From Arthrobacter sp. OAP107 (lineage in GTDB: Bacteria > Actinomycetota > Actinomycetes > Actinomycetales > Micrococcaceae): a stretch of 64,000 nt of DNA. The position numbers were made by a program, and so were the translations under genes. Position 1 is the stretch's first letter, and each line of letters starts with the position of its first letter. Below the pieces are notes generated by a model that saw only the letters and a program-made list of their open reading frames with translations, was not told the origin of the DNA and did no database searches. This document shows, in pieces, positions 57,245-64,000 of the stretch. Location: contig NZ_JBEPOK010000001.1 of assembly GCF_040546765.1 (NCBI RefSeq), positions 620,001 through 684,000 on the forward strand, given 5' to 3'.

Positions 57245-58456
57245 ATGACATTCCAGCCGGGACTCAGCCTCCCCGCACTGCCAACGACGGTGGTGTGGGA
57301 CGCCGCCATGACGGCGTACAACTTCGGTCCGGGCCACCCCATGGCACCCGAACGCCTGGACCTCACCGCCCGGCTGGCCGGGAGCCTGGGCCTGCTGGAC
57401 CTCGCCCACGTCACGCTGGCGGCCCCGGACGTGGCCGACGACGGTGAGCTCACCACCGTGCACAGCCCGGATTTCGTCGCCGCCGTACGGCAGGCCAGCG
57501 ATAACCCGGCCGCCGCGGACGCGTCCTACGGGCTGGGTACCGAGGACGACCCCGCCTTTGCCGGGATGCACGAGGCCGCGGCGCGTCTGGCGGGCGGCTC
57601 CCTCCTTGCGGCTGCCTCGATCCTGGACGGTTCTGCGGTCCGGGCCGTGAACTTCGGCGGCGGGCTGCACCACGCGTCCCGGGACCGCGCCAGCGGCTTT
57701 TGCGTCTACAACGATGCGGCTTTGGCAGTCCGGAAACTGCTCGACGGCGGCGTGCAGCGGGTGGCATATATCGACGTCGACGCCCACCACGGGGACGGGA
57801 CGCAGAGCATCTTCTGGGACGACCCCCGCGTCCTCACCATCTCGCTGCACGAAACCGGCATGTCGCTGTTCCCCGGTACCGGCTTCGCCAATGAGATCGG
57901 CGGCCCCGAGGCCCGGGGCAGCGCAGTGAACGTGGCTCTGCCGGCGGGGACGGGGGACGCGGGCTGGCTGCGGGCGTTCCACGCCGTGGTTCCGCAGCTG
58001 GTGGGGGCCTTCGCGCCCGAGGTCATCGTCAGCCAGCACGGCTGCGACTCGCACCGGCTCGACCCCCTGACGCATCTCAACGTCAGCGTGGACGGGCAGC
58101 GCGAGGCCGCCACTGCCATCGCGAACCTCGCCGCCCGGTACTGCGGGGACCGCTGGGTTGCCACCGGCGGCGGCGGGTACCACATTACGGGCGTGGTGCC
58201 GCGGACGTGGAGCCACCTGATCGGCATCGCCGCGAACCGCCCGGTGCCGCTCCGCACCCCGGTGCCGGAGGCGTGGCGGACGTATGTGCAGGCGCGCTAC
58301 GGCGTGGACACGCCGGAGACCATGGGCGACGACGCCGACGTCTGGTGGCGCTCCTGGGAGGTGGGCTTTGATCCCAACGACGACATCGACCGCACCGTGA
58401 TGGCCACGCGCAAGGAAGTCTTCCCGCTGTACGGCCTGGACCCCTGGTTCGACTAG
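57245..58456 (+). CDS. acuC: AcuC-like class I histone deacetylase family protein
   Basis: A 403-residue zinc-dependent deacetylase of the arginase fold. NFGPGHPMAPERLDLT opens the family; FGGGLHHASRDRASGFCVYNDAAL gives the catalytic His pair, VAYIDVDAHHGDGTQSIFWD zinc ligands and GCDSHRLDPLTHLNVS another ligand Asp. AcuC in Bacillus deacetylates acetyl-CoA synthetase; acs is also present in this window (26.3 kb) with its lysine motif, so Acs is a plausible substrate. Confidence 0.93.
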   Translation: MTFQPGLSLPALPTTVVWDAAMTAYNFGPGHPMAPERLDLTARLAGSLGLLDLAHVTLAAPDVADDGELTTVHSPDFVAAVRQASDNPAAADASYGLGTEDDPAFAGMHEAAARLAGGSLLAAASILDGSAVRAVNFGGGLHHASRDRASGFCVYNDAALAVRKLLDGGVQRVAYIDVDAHHGDGTQSIFWDDPRVLTISLHETGMSLFPGTGFANEIGGPEARGSAVNVALPAGTGDAGWLRAFHAVVPQLVGAFAPEVIVSQHGCDSHRLDPLTHLNVSVDGQREAATAIANLAARYCGDRWVATGGGGYHITGVVPRTWSHLIGIAANRPVPLRTPVPEAWRTYVQARYGVDTPETMGDDADVWWRSWEVGFDPNDDIDRTVMATRKEVFPLYGLDPWFD

Positions 58457-58513
58457 CACTTCACGGGGCCAACCACCGGCGAAATAGTAGATGCCATTCG
58501 GCGTATATGTCGC

Positions 58514-58519
58514 TAGGGT
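58514..58519 (+). promoter_or_regulatory. -10 box TAGGGT for a leaderless ArsR-family gene
   Basis: TAGGGT fits TANNNT and ends 7 nt before the ATG at 58527; no Shine-Dalgarno sequence. Confidence 0.5.
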
Positions 58520-58526
58520 GGGTCTC

Positions 58527-59168
58527 ATGGTGACAGACGACGTATTTGCCGTCATTGCTGAGGCAACGCGGCGCGACATTCTCGTGTCTCTCCAGTCGGG
58601 GGACAAAGCTGTGGGGGAGCTGGTCGAGGAGCTCGCCGCCAGCCAGCCCACCATCTCCAAGCACCTCAAGGTGCTGCGCGAAGCAGACCTCGTCAGCATG
58701 CGCGCGCAGGGCCAGAAGCGCTACTACGCGCTCAATCCCAAGCCGCTGGCCGGCGTCGCAAGCTGGCTGGAGACGTTCGACGTCGAACGCACGGCTTCCA
58801 CCGCAGCCTCACCGGATGCACCAACCCAGCAGGCTGAGGAAGCGCAGACCGGTACTGGACGGGCGGCAGCCACGGCCAGCCCGGCGGCAGGCGGCCAGAC
58901 CGCAGAGGTCCCGGACACGTTCGCGGCAGCGGGGGCCCAATCAGCCGCGGCACATGCCGGCAGCGCCGCGGACGACGCCACCCACACACCCGGGCGACCG
59001 GCCAGCGGCCAGCTGAGTCCCGCCGTCGTGGTTCCCGGCGGTCAGGTGCCCGGCAGCGCCGGCCAGGACGACACCGTCCCCCAGCAGATCGGCCGCACCG
59101 TGGGCCGCGCCGCGACGAAGGCCGCGGACCTGCTGGCTAACCTGCCCAAATTCGGCCGCAAAAAATAG
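58527..59168 (+). CDS. ArsR-family regulator with a long disordered tail
   Basis: A 213-residue protein. The first ~85 residues are an ArsR winged helix: VFAVIAEATRRDILVSLQSG, VGELVEELAASQPTISKHLKVL (recognition helix) and VSMRAQGQKRYYALNP. The rest is Ala/Gly/Pro/Gln-rich low complexity, ending in a short amphipathic RTVGRAATKAADLLANLPKF and KK tail. The tail is unusual for the family. No metal-binding motif is visible. Confidence 0.88.
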   Translation: MVTDDVFAVIAEATRRDILVSLQSGDKAVGELVEELAASQPTISKHLKVLREADLVSMRAQGQKRYYALNPKPLAGVASWLETFDVERTASTAASPDAPTQQAEEAQTGTGRAAATASPAAGGQTAEVPDTFAAAGAQSAAAHAGSAADDATHTPGRPASGQLSPAVVVPGGQVPGSAGQDDTVPQQIGRTVGRAATKAADLLANLPKFGRKK

Positions 59169-59182
59169 CCGGGTGCGAAAGG

Positions 59183-60517
59183 CTACTTGCCGAGGATCCG
59201 CACGTGGTCCGGGGTCAGCTCGGAGATCTTGCTGGCGCCCAGCAGCGCCATGGTGCGGGCCATGTCCTTTTCCAGGATCTGCAGGACGCGGTCGACGCCG
59301 GCCCGGCCGCCGGCCATGAGCCCGTACAGGTAGGCGCGGCCGATGAGCGTGAAGTCGGCGCCGAGGGCCAGGGCGGCGATGATGTCCGCGCCGCTCATGA
59401 TGCCCGTGTCCAGCATGATCGCGGCGTTGCTGTTGTCCGCCTTGAGCGCCTTCGATACTTCCGGCAGCAGGTGGAAGGGGATGGGGGCACGGTCCAGCTG
59501 GCGGCCGCCGTGGTTGGAGAGCACGATGCCGTCGGCGCCGTGGTCCACCACTTTGCGGGCGTCGTCCACGGTCTGGATGCCCTTGACCACCAGCTTGCCC
59601 TTCCAGGTTTCGCGCAGCCAGTCCAGGTCCTCGAAGGTGAGGGTGGGGTCGAACATCGAGTTGATGAGGTCGGCCACCGTGCCCGTGTACCGCGAGAGCG
59701 AGGCGAAGGTGAGCGGCTCGTGGGTCAGGAAGTTGAACCACCAGGCCGGGCGGTAGGACGCATCCAGGACGGTCTTCAGCGTGAGCGCCGGCGGAATGGT
59801 CATGCCGTTGCGGACATCGCGCAGCCGTGCGCCGGCAACGGCGGTGTCCACGGTGACCATGAGGGTGTCGTTCCCGGCCTTCGCCGCACGCTCGATCAGT
59901 TCGTGGGAGCGGTCGCGGTCCGTCCAGAGGTACAGCTGGAACCAGTTGCGGCCGTTCGGCGCCGCCGCCGCCACGTCCTCGATCGAGGCGGTGCCCATGG
60001 TGGAGAGCGTGTAGGGAATGCCCGCGGTCTCGGCGGCCTGCGAACCGGCGTACTCGCCCTCGGACTGCATCATGCGGGTAAAGCCTGTGGGCGCGATGCC
60101 GACGGGAAGCCGGGAGGACTTGCCCAGAATGTCGGTGCTCAGGTCGATGCTGGACACGTTCCGCAGGATGCCGGGACGGAATTCGATGTCCAGGAACGCC
60201 TCGCGGGCACGGCGCAGGGTGATCTCGGATTCCGCCGCGCCGTCAGTGTAGTCAAAGGGAGCCCGGGGCGTGCGGCGCTTCGCGATGTCGCGCAGTTCCC
60301 AGACTGTGCTGGCGCGCTTGAGCCGCGCTTCCTTGCTGAACTCGGGCTTCTTGAACTGCATCAGCGGGGCGAGGTCCGAGTACTTCGGGATGCGGCGCTT
60401 CAGCGCGGCTGGAACGGCGGCCGCTGCGGCAGCGGCGGTGGGCTGGGTGGCCGGAACATCCGTGATGTCCGGGGCCGGAGTGGTTTCCGGGTTGCTCGGC
60501 TGGATGGTGTGGGTCAT
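59183..60517 (-). CDS. lldD: FMN-dependent alpha-hydroxy acid (L-lactate) dehydrogenase
   Basis: A 444-residue flavoenzyme of the lactate dehydrogenase/glycolate oxidase family. The FMN and substrate signature is SNHGGRQLD with the catalytic His; the family Tyr/Asp are in YTLSTMG and MVTVDTAV, and MLDTGIMSGADIIAAL and GADFTLIGRAYLYG form the phosphate site. A ~70-residue N-terminal extension rich in Ala/Pro is unusual. GGAGG precedes the start at 60517. Divergent GntR regulator with two operators between suggests lactate-inducible expression. Confidence 0.92.
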   Translation of the reverse strand: MTHTIQPSNPETTPAPDITDVPATQPTAAAAAAAVPAALKRRIPKYSDLAPLMQFKKPEFSKEARLKRASTVWELRDIAKRRTPRAPFDYTDGAAESEITLRRAREAFLDIEFRPGILRNVSSIDLSTDILGKSSRLPVGIAPTGFTRMMQSEGEYAGSQAAETAGIPYTLSTMGTASIEDVAAAAPNGRNWFQLYLWTDRDRSHELIERAAKAGNDTLMVTVDTAVAGARLRDVRNGMTIPPALTLKTVLDASYRPAWWFNFLTHEPLTFASLSRYTGTVADLINSMFDPTLTFEDLDWLRETWKGKLVVKGIQTVDDARKVVDHGADGIVLSNHGGRQLDRAPIPFHLLPEVSKALKADNSNAAIMLDTGIMSGADIIAALALGADFTLIGRAYLYGLMAGGRAGVDRVLQILEKDMARTMALLGASKISELTPDHVRILGK

Positions 60518-60563
60518 GGCTTTCCTCCGTGGGCGTGCCGGGGGAAGTGAAGCCTTCCCGCTG

Positions 60564-60605
60564 TGGTCTAACCACACTCTAAATCATATGGTCCAACCAC
60601 ATCAA
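60564..60605 (-). promoter_or_regulatory. lldD promoter with two GntR (FadR-type) operators
   Basis: Minus strand TTGATG (60605-60600), 18-nt spacer and TAGAGT (60581-60576) form the lldD promoter. TGGTCCAACCA (60589-60599) sits in the spacer and TGGTCTAACCA (60564-60574) over the start; both fit the FadR-subfamily TNGTNNNACNA consensus and are spaced 25 bp. The spacer operator also lies just upstream of the regulator's own -10 box, allowing control of both genes. Confidence 0.75.
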
Positions 60606-60606
60606 G

Positions 60607-60612
60607 TACCAT
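60607..60612 (+). promoter_or_regulatory. -10 box TACCAT for the leaderless gntR-type gene
   Basis: TACCAT fits TANNNT and ends 6 nt before the ATG at 60619, eight bases downstream of an operator. Confidence 0.5.
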
Positions 60613-60618
60613 GGGCTC

Positions 60619-61326
60619 ATGCGAACGCACCAACTTGTCCTGCGGTGGATCGAGGACCAGCTCTCCGGCGGCCAGCTCGCCGTGGGCGGCCGCCTCCCGG
60701 CCGAGCGGAGCCTGGCCGAGCAGCTTGGCGTCTCCCGTACTTCCGTCCGTGAGGCCATCCGCGTGCTCGAGGCCATGGGCGTGGTCCGCGCCGGCGTGGG
60801 TTCAGGCCCGGAGGCTGGGACGGTAGTGATCTCGGACCCGACGGCGGCACTCGGCTCCGCGCTGCGGCTGCACGTCGCGACGCAGCACCTGCCGGTGGAG
60901 GACGTGGTGGAAACGCGCGTGCTGCTCGAATCCTGGGCGGCCGCCCGGGTCAGGCCGGATGCCCCCGAGCTGGACCTTGCCGGGGCCCTGCTCGACGACA
61001 TGGACGAGGGCCACGCCGTCGATGACTTCCTGGCCCTGGACGTCCGCTTCCACCTGGCCCTGGCAGACGCTGCCGGCAACGCCGTGGTCAGCGCCATGAT
61101 GGGGTCGCTGCGGGAGGCCATCCAGGGCTACGCGGGGCAGCTGACAGCGAACCTGCCGGACTGGGACGCCACGGCCTCACGCCTGCGGGCCGAGCACCGG
61201 GAGATTTTGGCCGCCATCCGGAAGGACGACGGCGGCCGGGCGGCTGAGCTGGTGGCCGGCCACATCCGGGGGTACTACAAAGAAGCCGGGCTGGGCCCGA
61301 AGGATTCGGACCCGGCCCGGCCGTAG
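60619..61326 (+). CDS. GntR-family regulator, FadR subfamily (LldR-like)
   Basis: A 235-residue repressor. The winged helix LPAERSLAEQLGVSRTSVREAIRVLEAMGVV is followed by a helical FCD domain with metal/effector residues in DVRFHLALADAAGN and AEHREILAAIRKDD. Divergent location from lldD and two palindromic operators in the shared region strongly suggest a lactate-responsive regulator. Confidence 0.93.
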   Translation: MRTHQLVLRWIEDQLSGGQLAVGGRLPAERSLAEQLGVSRTSVREAIRVLEAMGVVRAGVGSGPEAGTVVISDPTAALGSALRLHVATQHLPVEDVVETRVLLESWAAARVRPDAPELDLAGALLDDMDEGHAVDDFLALDVRFHLALADAAGNAVVSAMMGSLREAIQGYAGQLTANLPDWDATASRLRAEHREILAAIRKDDGGRAAELVAGHIRGYYKEAGLGPKDSDPARP

Positions 61327-61410
61327 CTGACTGGTGGTGCCACGCTCAACCTGCCAGCCGCCGTCGTAGTGGCCAAAGGCGCGGTGCCTGGCAAGGCCGG
61401 GGCCGTGAAA

Positions 61411-61416
61411 TAAACT
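61411..61416 (+). promoter_or_regulatory. -10 box TAAACT for the leaderless TetR-family gene
   Basis: TAAACT fits TANNNT and ends 6 nt before the ATG at 61423; no Shine-Dalgarno sequence. Confidence 0.5.
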
Positions 61417-61422
61417 GGCGCA

Positions 61423-62013
61423 ATGTCTCCCACCAAGCCCCGCGGGCAGTACGCCAAAGGCGCCGAACGCCGCGAGCAGATCATCCAAACCGCCACCGAT
61501 GTCTTTGCCACCGAAGGCTTCGAAGGAACGGCGCTCAAGCGCGTGGCCGAGCTTGTTGGAGTCAAGGAAGCCACGCTCTTCCACTACTTCACTGGCAAGC
61601 AGGAGCTGCTGACGGCAGTGCTTGCCGAGCGTGACCGCCGCAGCAGGGAAATCGGCGGGCTGGCTGAGTTTGGCCTGCCCGTTCTGGCGAACGTGGCGGA
61701 GCGGAACAAGAAGGAACCCGGCCTGACCACGCTCTACGCCGTGGCGTCGGCGACGGCCAATGACCCCGGGCACGCTTCCCACGGCTACTTCCAGGACCGG
61801 TACTCCCGGCTCGTCGAGGAGCTGGCGCTCGACATCGGCCGGCGCCAGGAGGCGGGGGAGGTCCGGTCTGACGTCGAGGCGGAGTCACTCGCGCGGCTGG
61901 TGATCGCCGCCTTCGACGGACTCCAGCTGCAGTGGCTGTATGACAAGAAAGTTGACATGGCCGGAGGCCTGACGGAGCTCGTCGACGTGCTCCTGGATCC
62001 GGCCAAGCCCTAA
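61423..62013 (+). CDS. TetR-family transcriptional regulator
   Basis: A 196-residue regulator. The N-terminal domain reads RREQIIQTATDVFATEGFEG, then LKRVAELVGVKEATLFHYFTGKQELL, the classical TetR helix-turn-helix with YF turn. The C-terminal ligand-binding domain (VIAAFDGLQLQWLYDKKVDM) matches the TetR_C_6/BetI-like group. It is convergent with the LacI gene, with stops overlapping by 4 bp; target unknown. Confidence 0.92.
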   Translation: MSPTKPRGQYAKGAERREQIIQTATDVFATEGFEGTALKRVAELVGVKEATLFHYFTGKQELLTAVLAERDRRSREIGGLAEFGLPVLANVAERNKKEPGLTTLYAVASATANDPGHASHGYFQDRYSRLVEELALDIGRRQEAGEVRSDVEAESLARLVIAAFDGLQLQWLYDKKVDMAGGLTELVDVLLDPAKP

Positions 62014-63029
62014 CCCCGGTTGCCGGCGGGACCCGTGCTTCCCCGGATCTCCAGGCGCGGCTGGAAGGTGGTCTCCTCGTCCGGTGCCCCGGCGTTGCGG
62101 ATCAACGCCCGCAGGCTGTGCCACGCGTGTTCGCCGAGTTCCGTGATGGGGACCGCGGCGGTGGTGAGCGGCGGGGTGGTGTACCGGGCGAACGGGATGT
62201 CGTCGAAACCGGTGATGGAGATGTCCTCGGGAACACGGACCGCGCGTTCGTGCAGTCCGCTGAGCAGCCCCATGGCCACGAGGTCGTTGAACGCCAGCAC
62301 GCCCGTAGCCCCGCTGGCCAGCACCTCATCCACCGCTTCGTGGCCGGTCTCGAAGCTGGAGCCGCCCTCGAGCATCCGGAGTTCGACGCCGGGATATGCG
62401 GCCCGGAACTTGTCCAGGCCGTCCATACGTGCCCGGTTGGAGGCGCTTCGGGCAGGGCCCGCGAGGAAGGCGATGCTGGTGTGCCCCAGCCCCACCAGGT
62501 GTGCCGCGAGTTCCTGCACCCCCTGGCTGTAGTCCACCTCGAGGCTCGGCACGCGCGCTTCCGTGGTGCTGCGGTTGATCAGGACCATGGGGTGCAGTGA
62601 CGGCGCCAGTTCCTCGAGTTCGGCGTCGCCCATGCGAGGCGCACACAGCACCAGCCCGTCGCAGCGCCGCCGGGCTTCCCCCGCCAGGATCGCCTCCTCG
62701 CTGGAGACTTCCGAGGAGTCGGCGATGAGTACCCGGTAGCCGTCCTGGGCTGCGGCCATACTCAGCCCGCGCAGGATGCCTTGGAACGTGGGGTTGGCGA
62801 GATCCGGCACCACGATGCCGATGGTGTCGGTCTTGCCCAGGGCCAGGCTGCGGCCCACGGGATTCGGCTGGTAATTCAGTTCGGCCGCTGCGTCCCGCAC
62901 GCGCTGGGCAATGGCGGGATCCACGGTGAAGTTGCCGTTCATTACGCGGGAAACGGTGGCGTGCGAGACGCCGGCCTTGATGGCGACGTCCGCGATGCCG
63001 ATCCGGCGGGGGCCGGTTTTCCTGCCCAT
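62010..63029 (-). CDS. LacI-family transcriptional regulator
   Basis: A 339-residue repressor. RIGIADVAIKAGVSHATVSRVMNG and YQPNPVGRSLALGKTDTIGIVVPDLAN are DNA-binding and hinge regions; FDDIPFARYTTPPLTT closes the sugar-binding domain. AGGAAGGA before the ATG at 63029 fixes the start; an upstream in-frame ATG would add 28 residues. It is divergent from a Gfo/Idh/MocA gene and a palindromic operator lies between. Confidence 0.93.
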   Translation of the reverse strand: MGRKTGPRRIGIADVAIKAGVSHATVSRVMNGNFTVDPAIAQRVRDAAAELNYQPNPVGRSLALGKTDTIGIVVPDLANPTFQGILRGLSMAAAQDGYRVLIADSSEVSSEEAILAGEARRRCDGLVLCAPRMGDAELEELAPSLHPMVLINRSTTEARVPSLEVDYSQGVQELAAHLVGLGHTSIAFLAGPARSASNRARMDGLDKFRAAYPGVELRMLEGGSSFETGHEAVDEVLASGATGVLAFNDLVAMGLLSGLHERAVRVPEDISITGFDDIPFARYTTPPLTTAAVPITELGEHAWHSLRALIRNAGAPDEETTFQPRLEIRGSTGPAGNRG

Positions 63030-63128
63030 GTGCTTCCTTCCTATCTCCACCGCCGTCCGCCAGTGGGGGTCCTGCGGCAGATGGTTGACGCGCTCGCCGG
63101 TGACTTGATACAAAGCTTATAACGTTTC

Positions 63129-63144
63129 GAGAAAACGCTTTCTC
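63129..63144. promoter_or_regulatory. LacI-type operator GAGAAA-ACGC-TTTCTC
   Basis: A 16-bp palindrome with the central CG typical for LacI/CcpA-family sites, immediately preceded by AACGTTTCG, a likely second half-site. It lies between the LacI gene and the divergent oxidoreductase gene and probably controls both. Confidence 0.7.
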
Positions 63145-63212
63145 AGGATTCTTCCTTCATTGTGGGCAGGGCGTCAAGCGGCCCGCCAACCGCCTTTGGA
63201 AAGGGACCACCC

Positions 63213-64000
63213 ATGGTCAATGTCGACACCTCCCAGCAGCCACAGCCGGAAACCAAAACGCGGACCACGCGGTCCCGCATCGCCCTGATCGGCACCGGCG
63301 GCCGCTCGGAAATGTACATCCGCGCCATCTTCGGCCAGCACGCGGATGTGGCCGAGCTGGTGGCCCTCTCCGACGCCAATCCCGGCCGCGTGGAGTACTA
63401 CCAGCGGCTCATTCGGGAACTCGGGGCGGAGGGAGCCGCTGACTCGTTTGAACCCGGCAACCTGACCGAATACATCAGGGCCAATGCGATCGACCGCGTC
63501 ATCGTCACCACCCCCGACTACACCCACGCGGACTACATTGTCGAGGCACTGGAGGCGGGGGCCGACGTCGTGGTTGAGAAGCCGCTGACCATCGATGCCG
63601 AGGGCTGCCGCCGCATCACCTCGGCCGTGGCGGCCACCGGTCGCAACGTGGTGGTCACGTTCAACTACCGCTACTCCCCGCGGAACAGCGCGCTCAAGCA
63701 GGTCATCCAGGACGGCGTGATCGGCAAGGTCACGTCCATCGACTTCAGCTGGGTCCTCGACACGGTCCACGGCGCGGACTACTTTCGCCGCTGGCACCGC
63801 GACAAGCAGAACTCCGGCGGCCTGCTCATCCACAAGGCATCCCACCACTTCGACCTGGTGAACTGGTGGATCGACGACGTTCCCGAGCGGGTGTACGCGT
63901 CCGGCGGGCTGCGGTTCTACGGCGCCAAAAATGCCGCGGAGCGCGGCCTGGGCGCCCGGCCCGAGCGGGGCACCACCGCGGGCACCACAGGCAAAGACCC
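63213..64000 (+). CDS. Gfo/Idh/MocA-family oxidoreductase, cut by the window end
   Basis: The first 262 residues are present with no stop before the edge. The Rossmann start is SRIALIGTGGRSEMYIRAIFG; VVVEKPLTIDAEGCRRI is the intact EKP motif, unlike the altered one in the 19.8 kb homologue; LLIHKASHHFDLVNWWI contains the catalytic His region. AAAGGGACC lies upstream of the ATG at 63213. With the divergent LacI gene it probably begins another sugar-catabolic operon to the right. Confidence 0.9.
   Translation, partial: MVNVDTSQQPQPETKTRTTRSRIALIGTGGRSEMYIRAIFGQHADVAELVALSDANPGRVEYYQRLIRELGAEGAADSFEPGNLTEYIRANAIDRVIVTTPDYTHADYIVEALEAGADVVVEKPLTIDAEGCRRITSAVAATGRNVVVTFNYRYSPRNSALKQVIQDGVIGKVTSIDFSWVLDTVHGADYFRRWHRDKQNSGGLLIHKASHHFDLVNWWIDDVPERVYASGGLRFYGAKNAAERGLGARPERGTTAGTTGKD

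Overview
The window is high-GC actinobacterial chromosome. Protein sequences, the Crp/GlxR-type regulator, TANNNT -10 boxes and many leaderless genes point to the Micrococcaceae, most likely Arthrobacter or Pseudarthrobacter; that assignment is from memory of the families, not from a search.

Layout. 0-0.4 kb: the tail of a membrane protein and a tRNA-Pro(CGG). 0.5-9.3 kb: a heterodimeric ABC exporter, a metallophosphoesterase, a class A penicillin-binding protein, then DUF4177, RidA and NUDIX genes. 9.4-13.9 kb: crp, a frameshifted marP-type membrane serine protease, a small exported protein, a DUF2332 protein and aroQ. 14-26.3 kb: a carbohydrate island with a GH36 alpha-galactosidase, two sugar ABC importers without their own ATPases, a Gfo/Idh/MocA oxidoreductase, and LacI and DeoR regulators. 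26.3-32.1 kb: acs, an Ala/Pro-rich membrane protein, nth, a CoA-type NUDIX gene and a DUF1508 protein. 32.4-42.4 kb: a PolA-like polymerase and a complete compact Tad (Flp pilus-like) locus followed by its usual DEAH/DUF1998 helicase. 42.5-52.5 kb: a GNAT protein, trhO, small lipoproteins, a HemK-like methyltransferase, an ArsR regulator, topA and an SseB-like gene. 52.6-57.1 kb: a Ppx/GppA phosphatase, two tandem candidate small RNAs, proC and trkAH. 57.2-64 kb: acuC, ArsR, FMN lactate dehydrogenase with its divergent GntR regulator, TetR, LacI and a second Gfo/Idh/MocA gene cut by the window end.

How it fits together. Much of the gene order (metallophosphoesterase, ponA2-like PBP, RidA, crp, marP, nth/NUDIX, acs, ssd-tad genes, helicase, topA) recalls the M. 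tuberculosis region from about Rv3646c to Rv3683. Here the catabolic island sits between the crp/marP end and the acs/nth end. The island appears wired to the cell's own Crp: a perfect TGTGA-N6-TCACA site and a near match each lie just downstream of the predicted transcription start of one of the two importer operons.

The most novel-looking item is a pair of paralogous structured RNAs at 53.66-53.99 kb. They share a 5' box and a -10 box at identical spacing, and have two hairpins each whose stems differ in sequence but keep pairing. No CRISPR array, insertion sequence, prophage or replication origin was seen.
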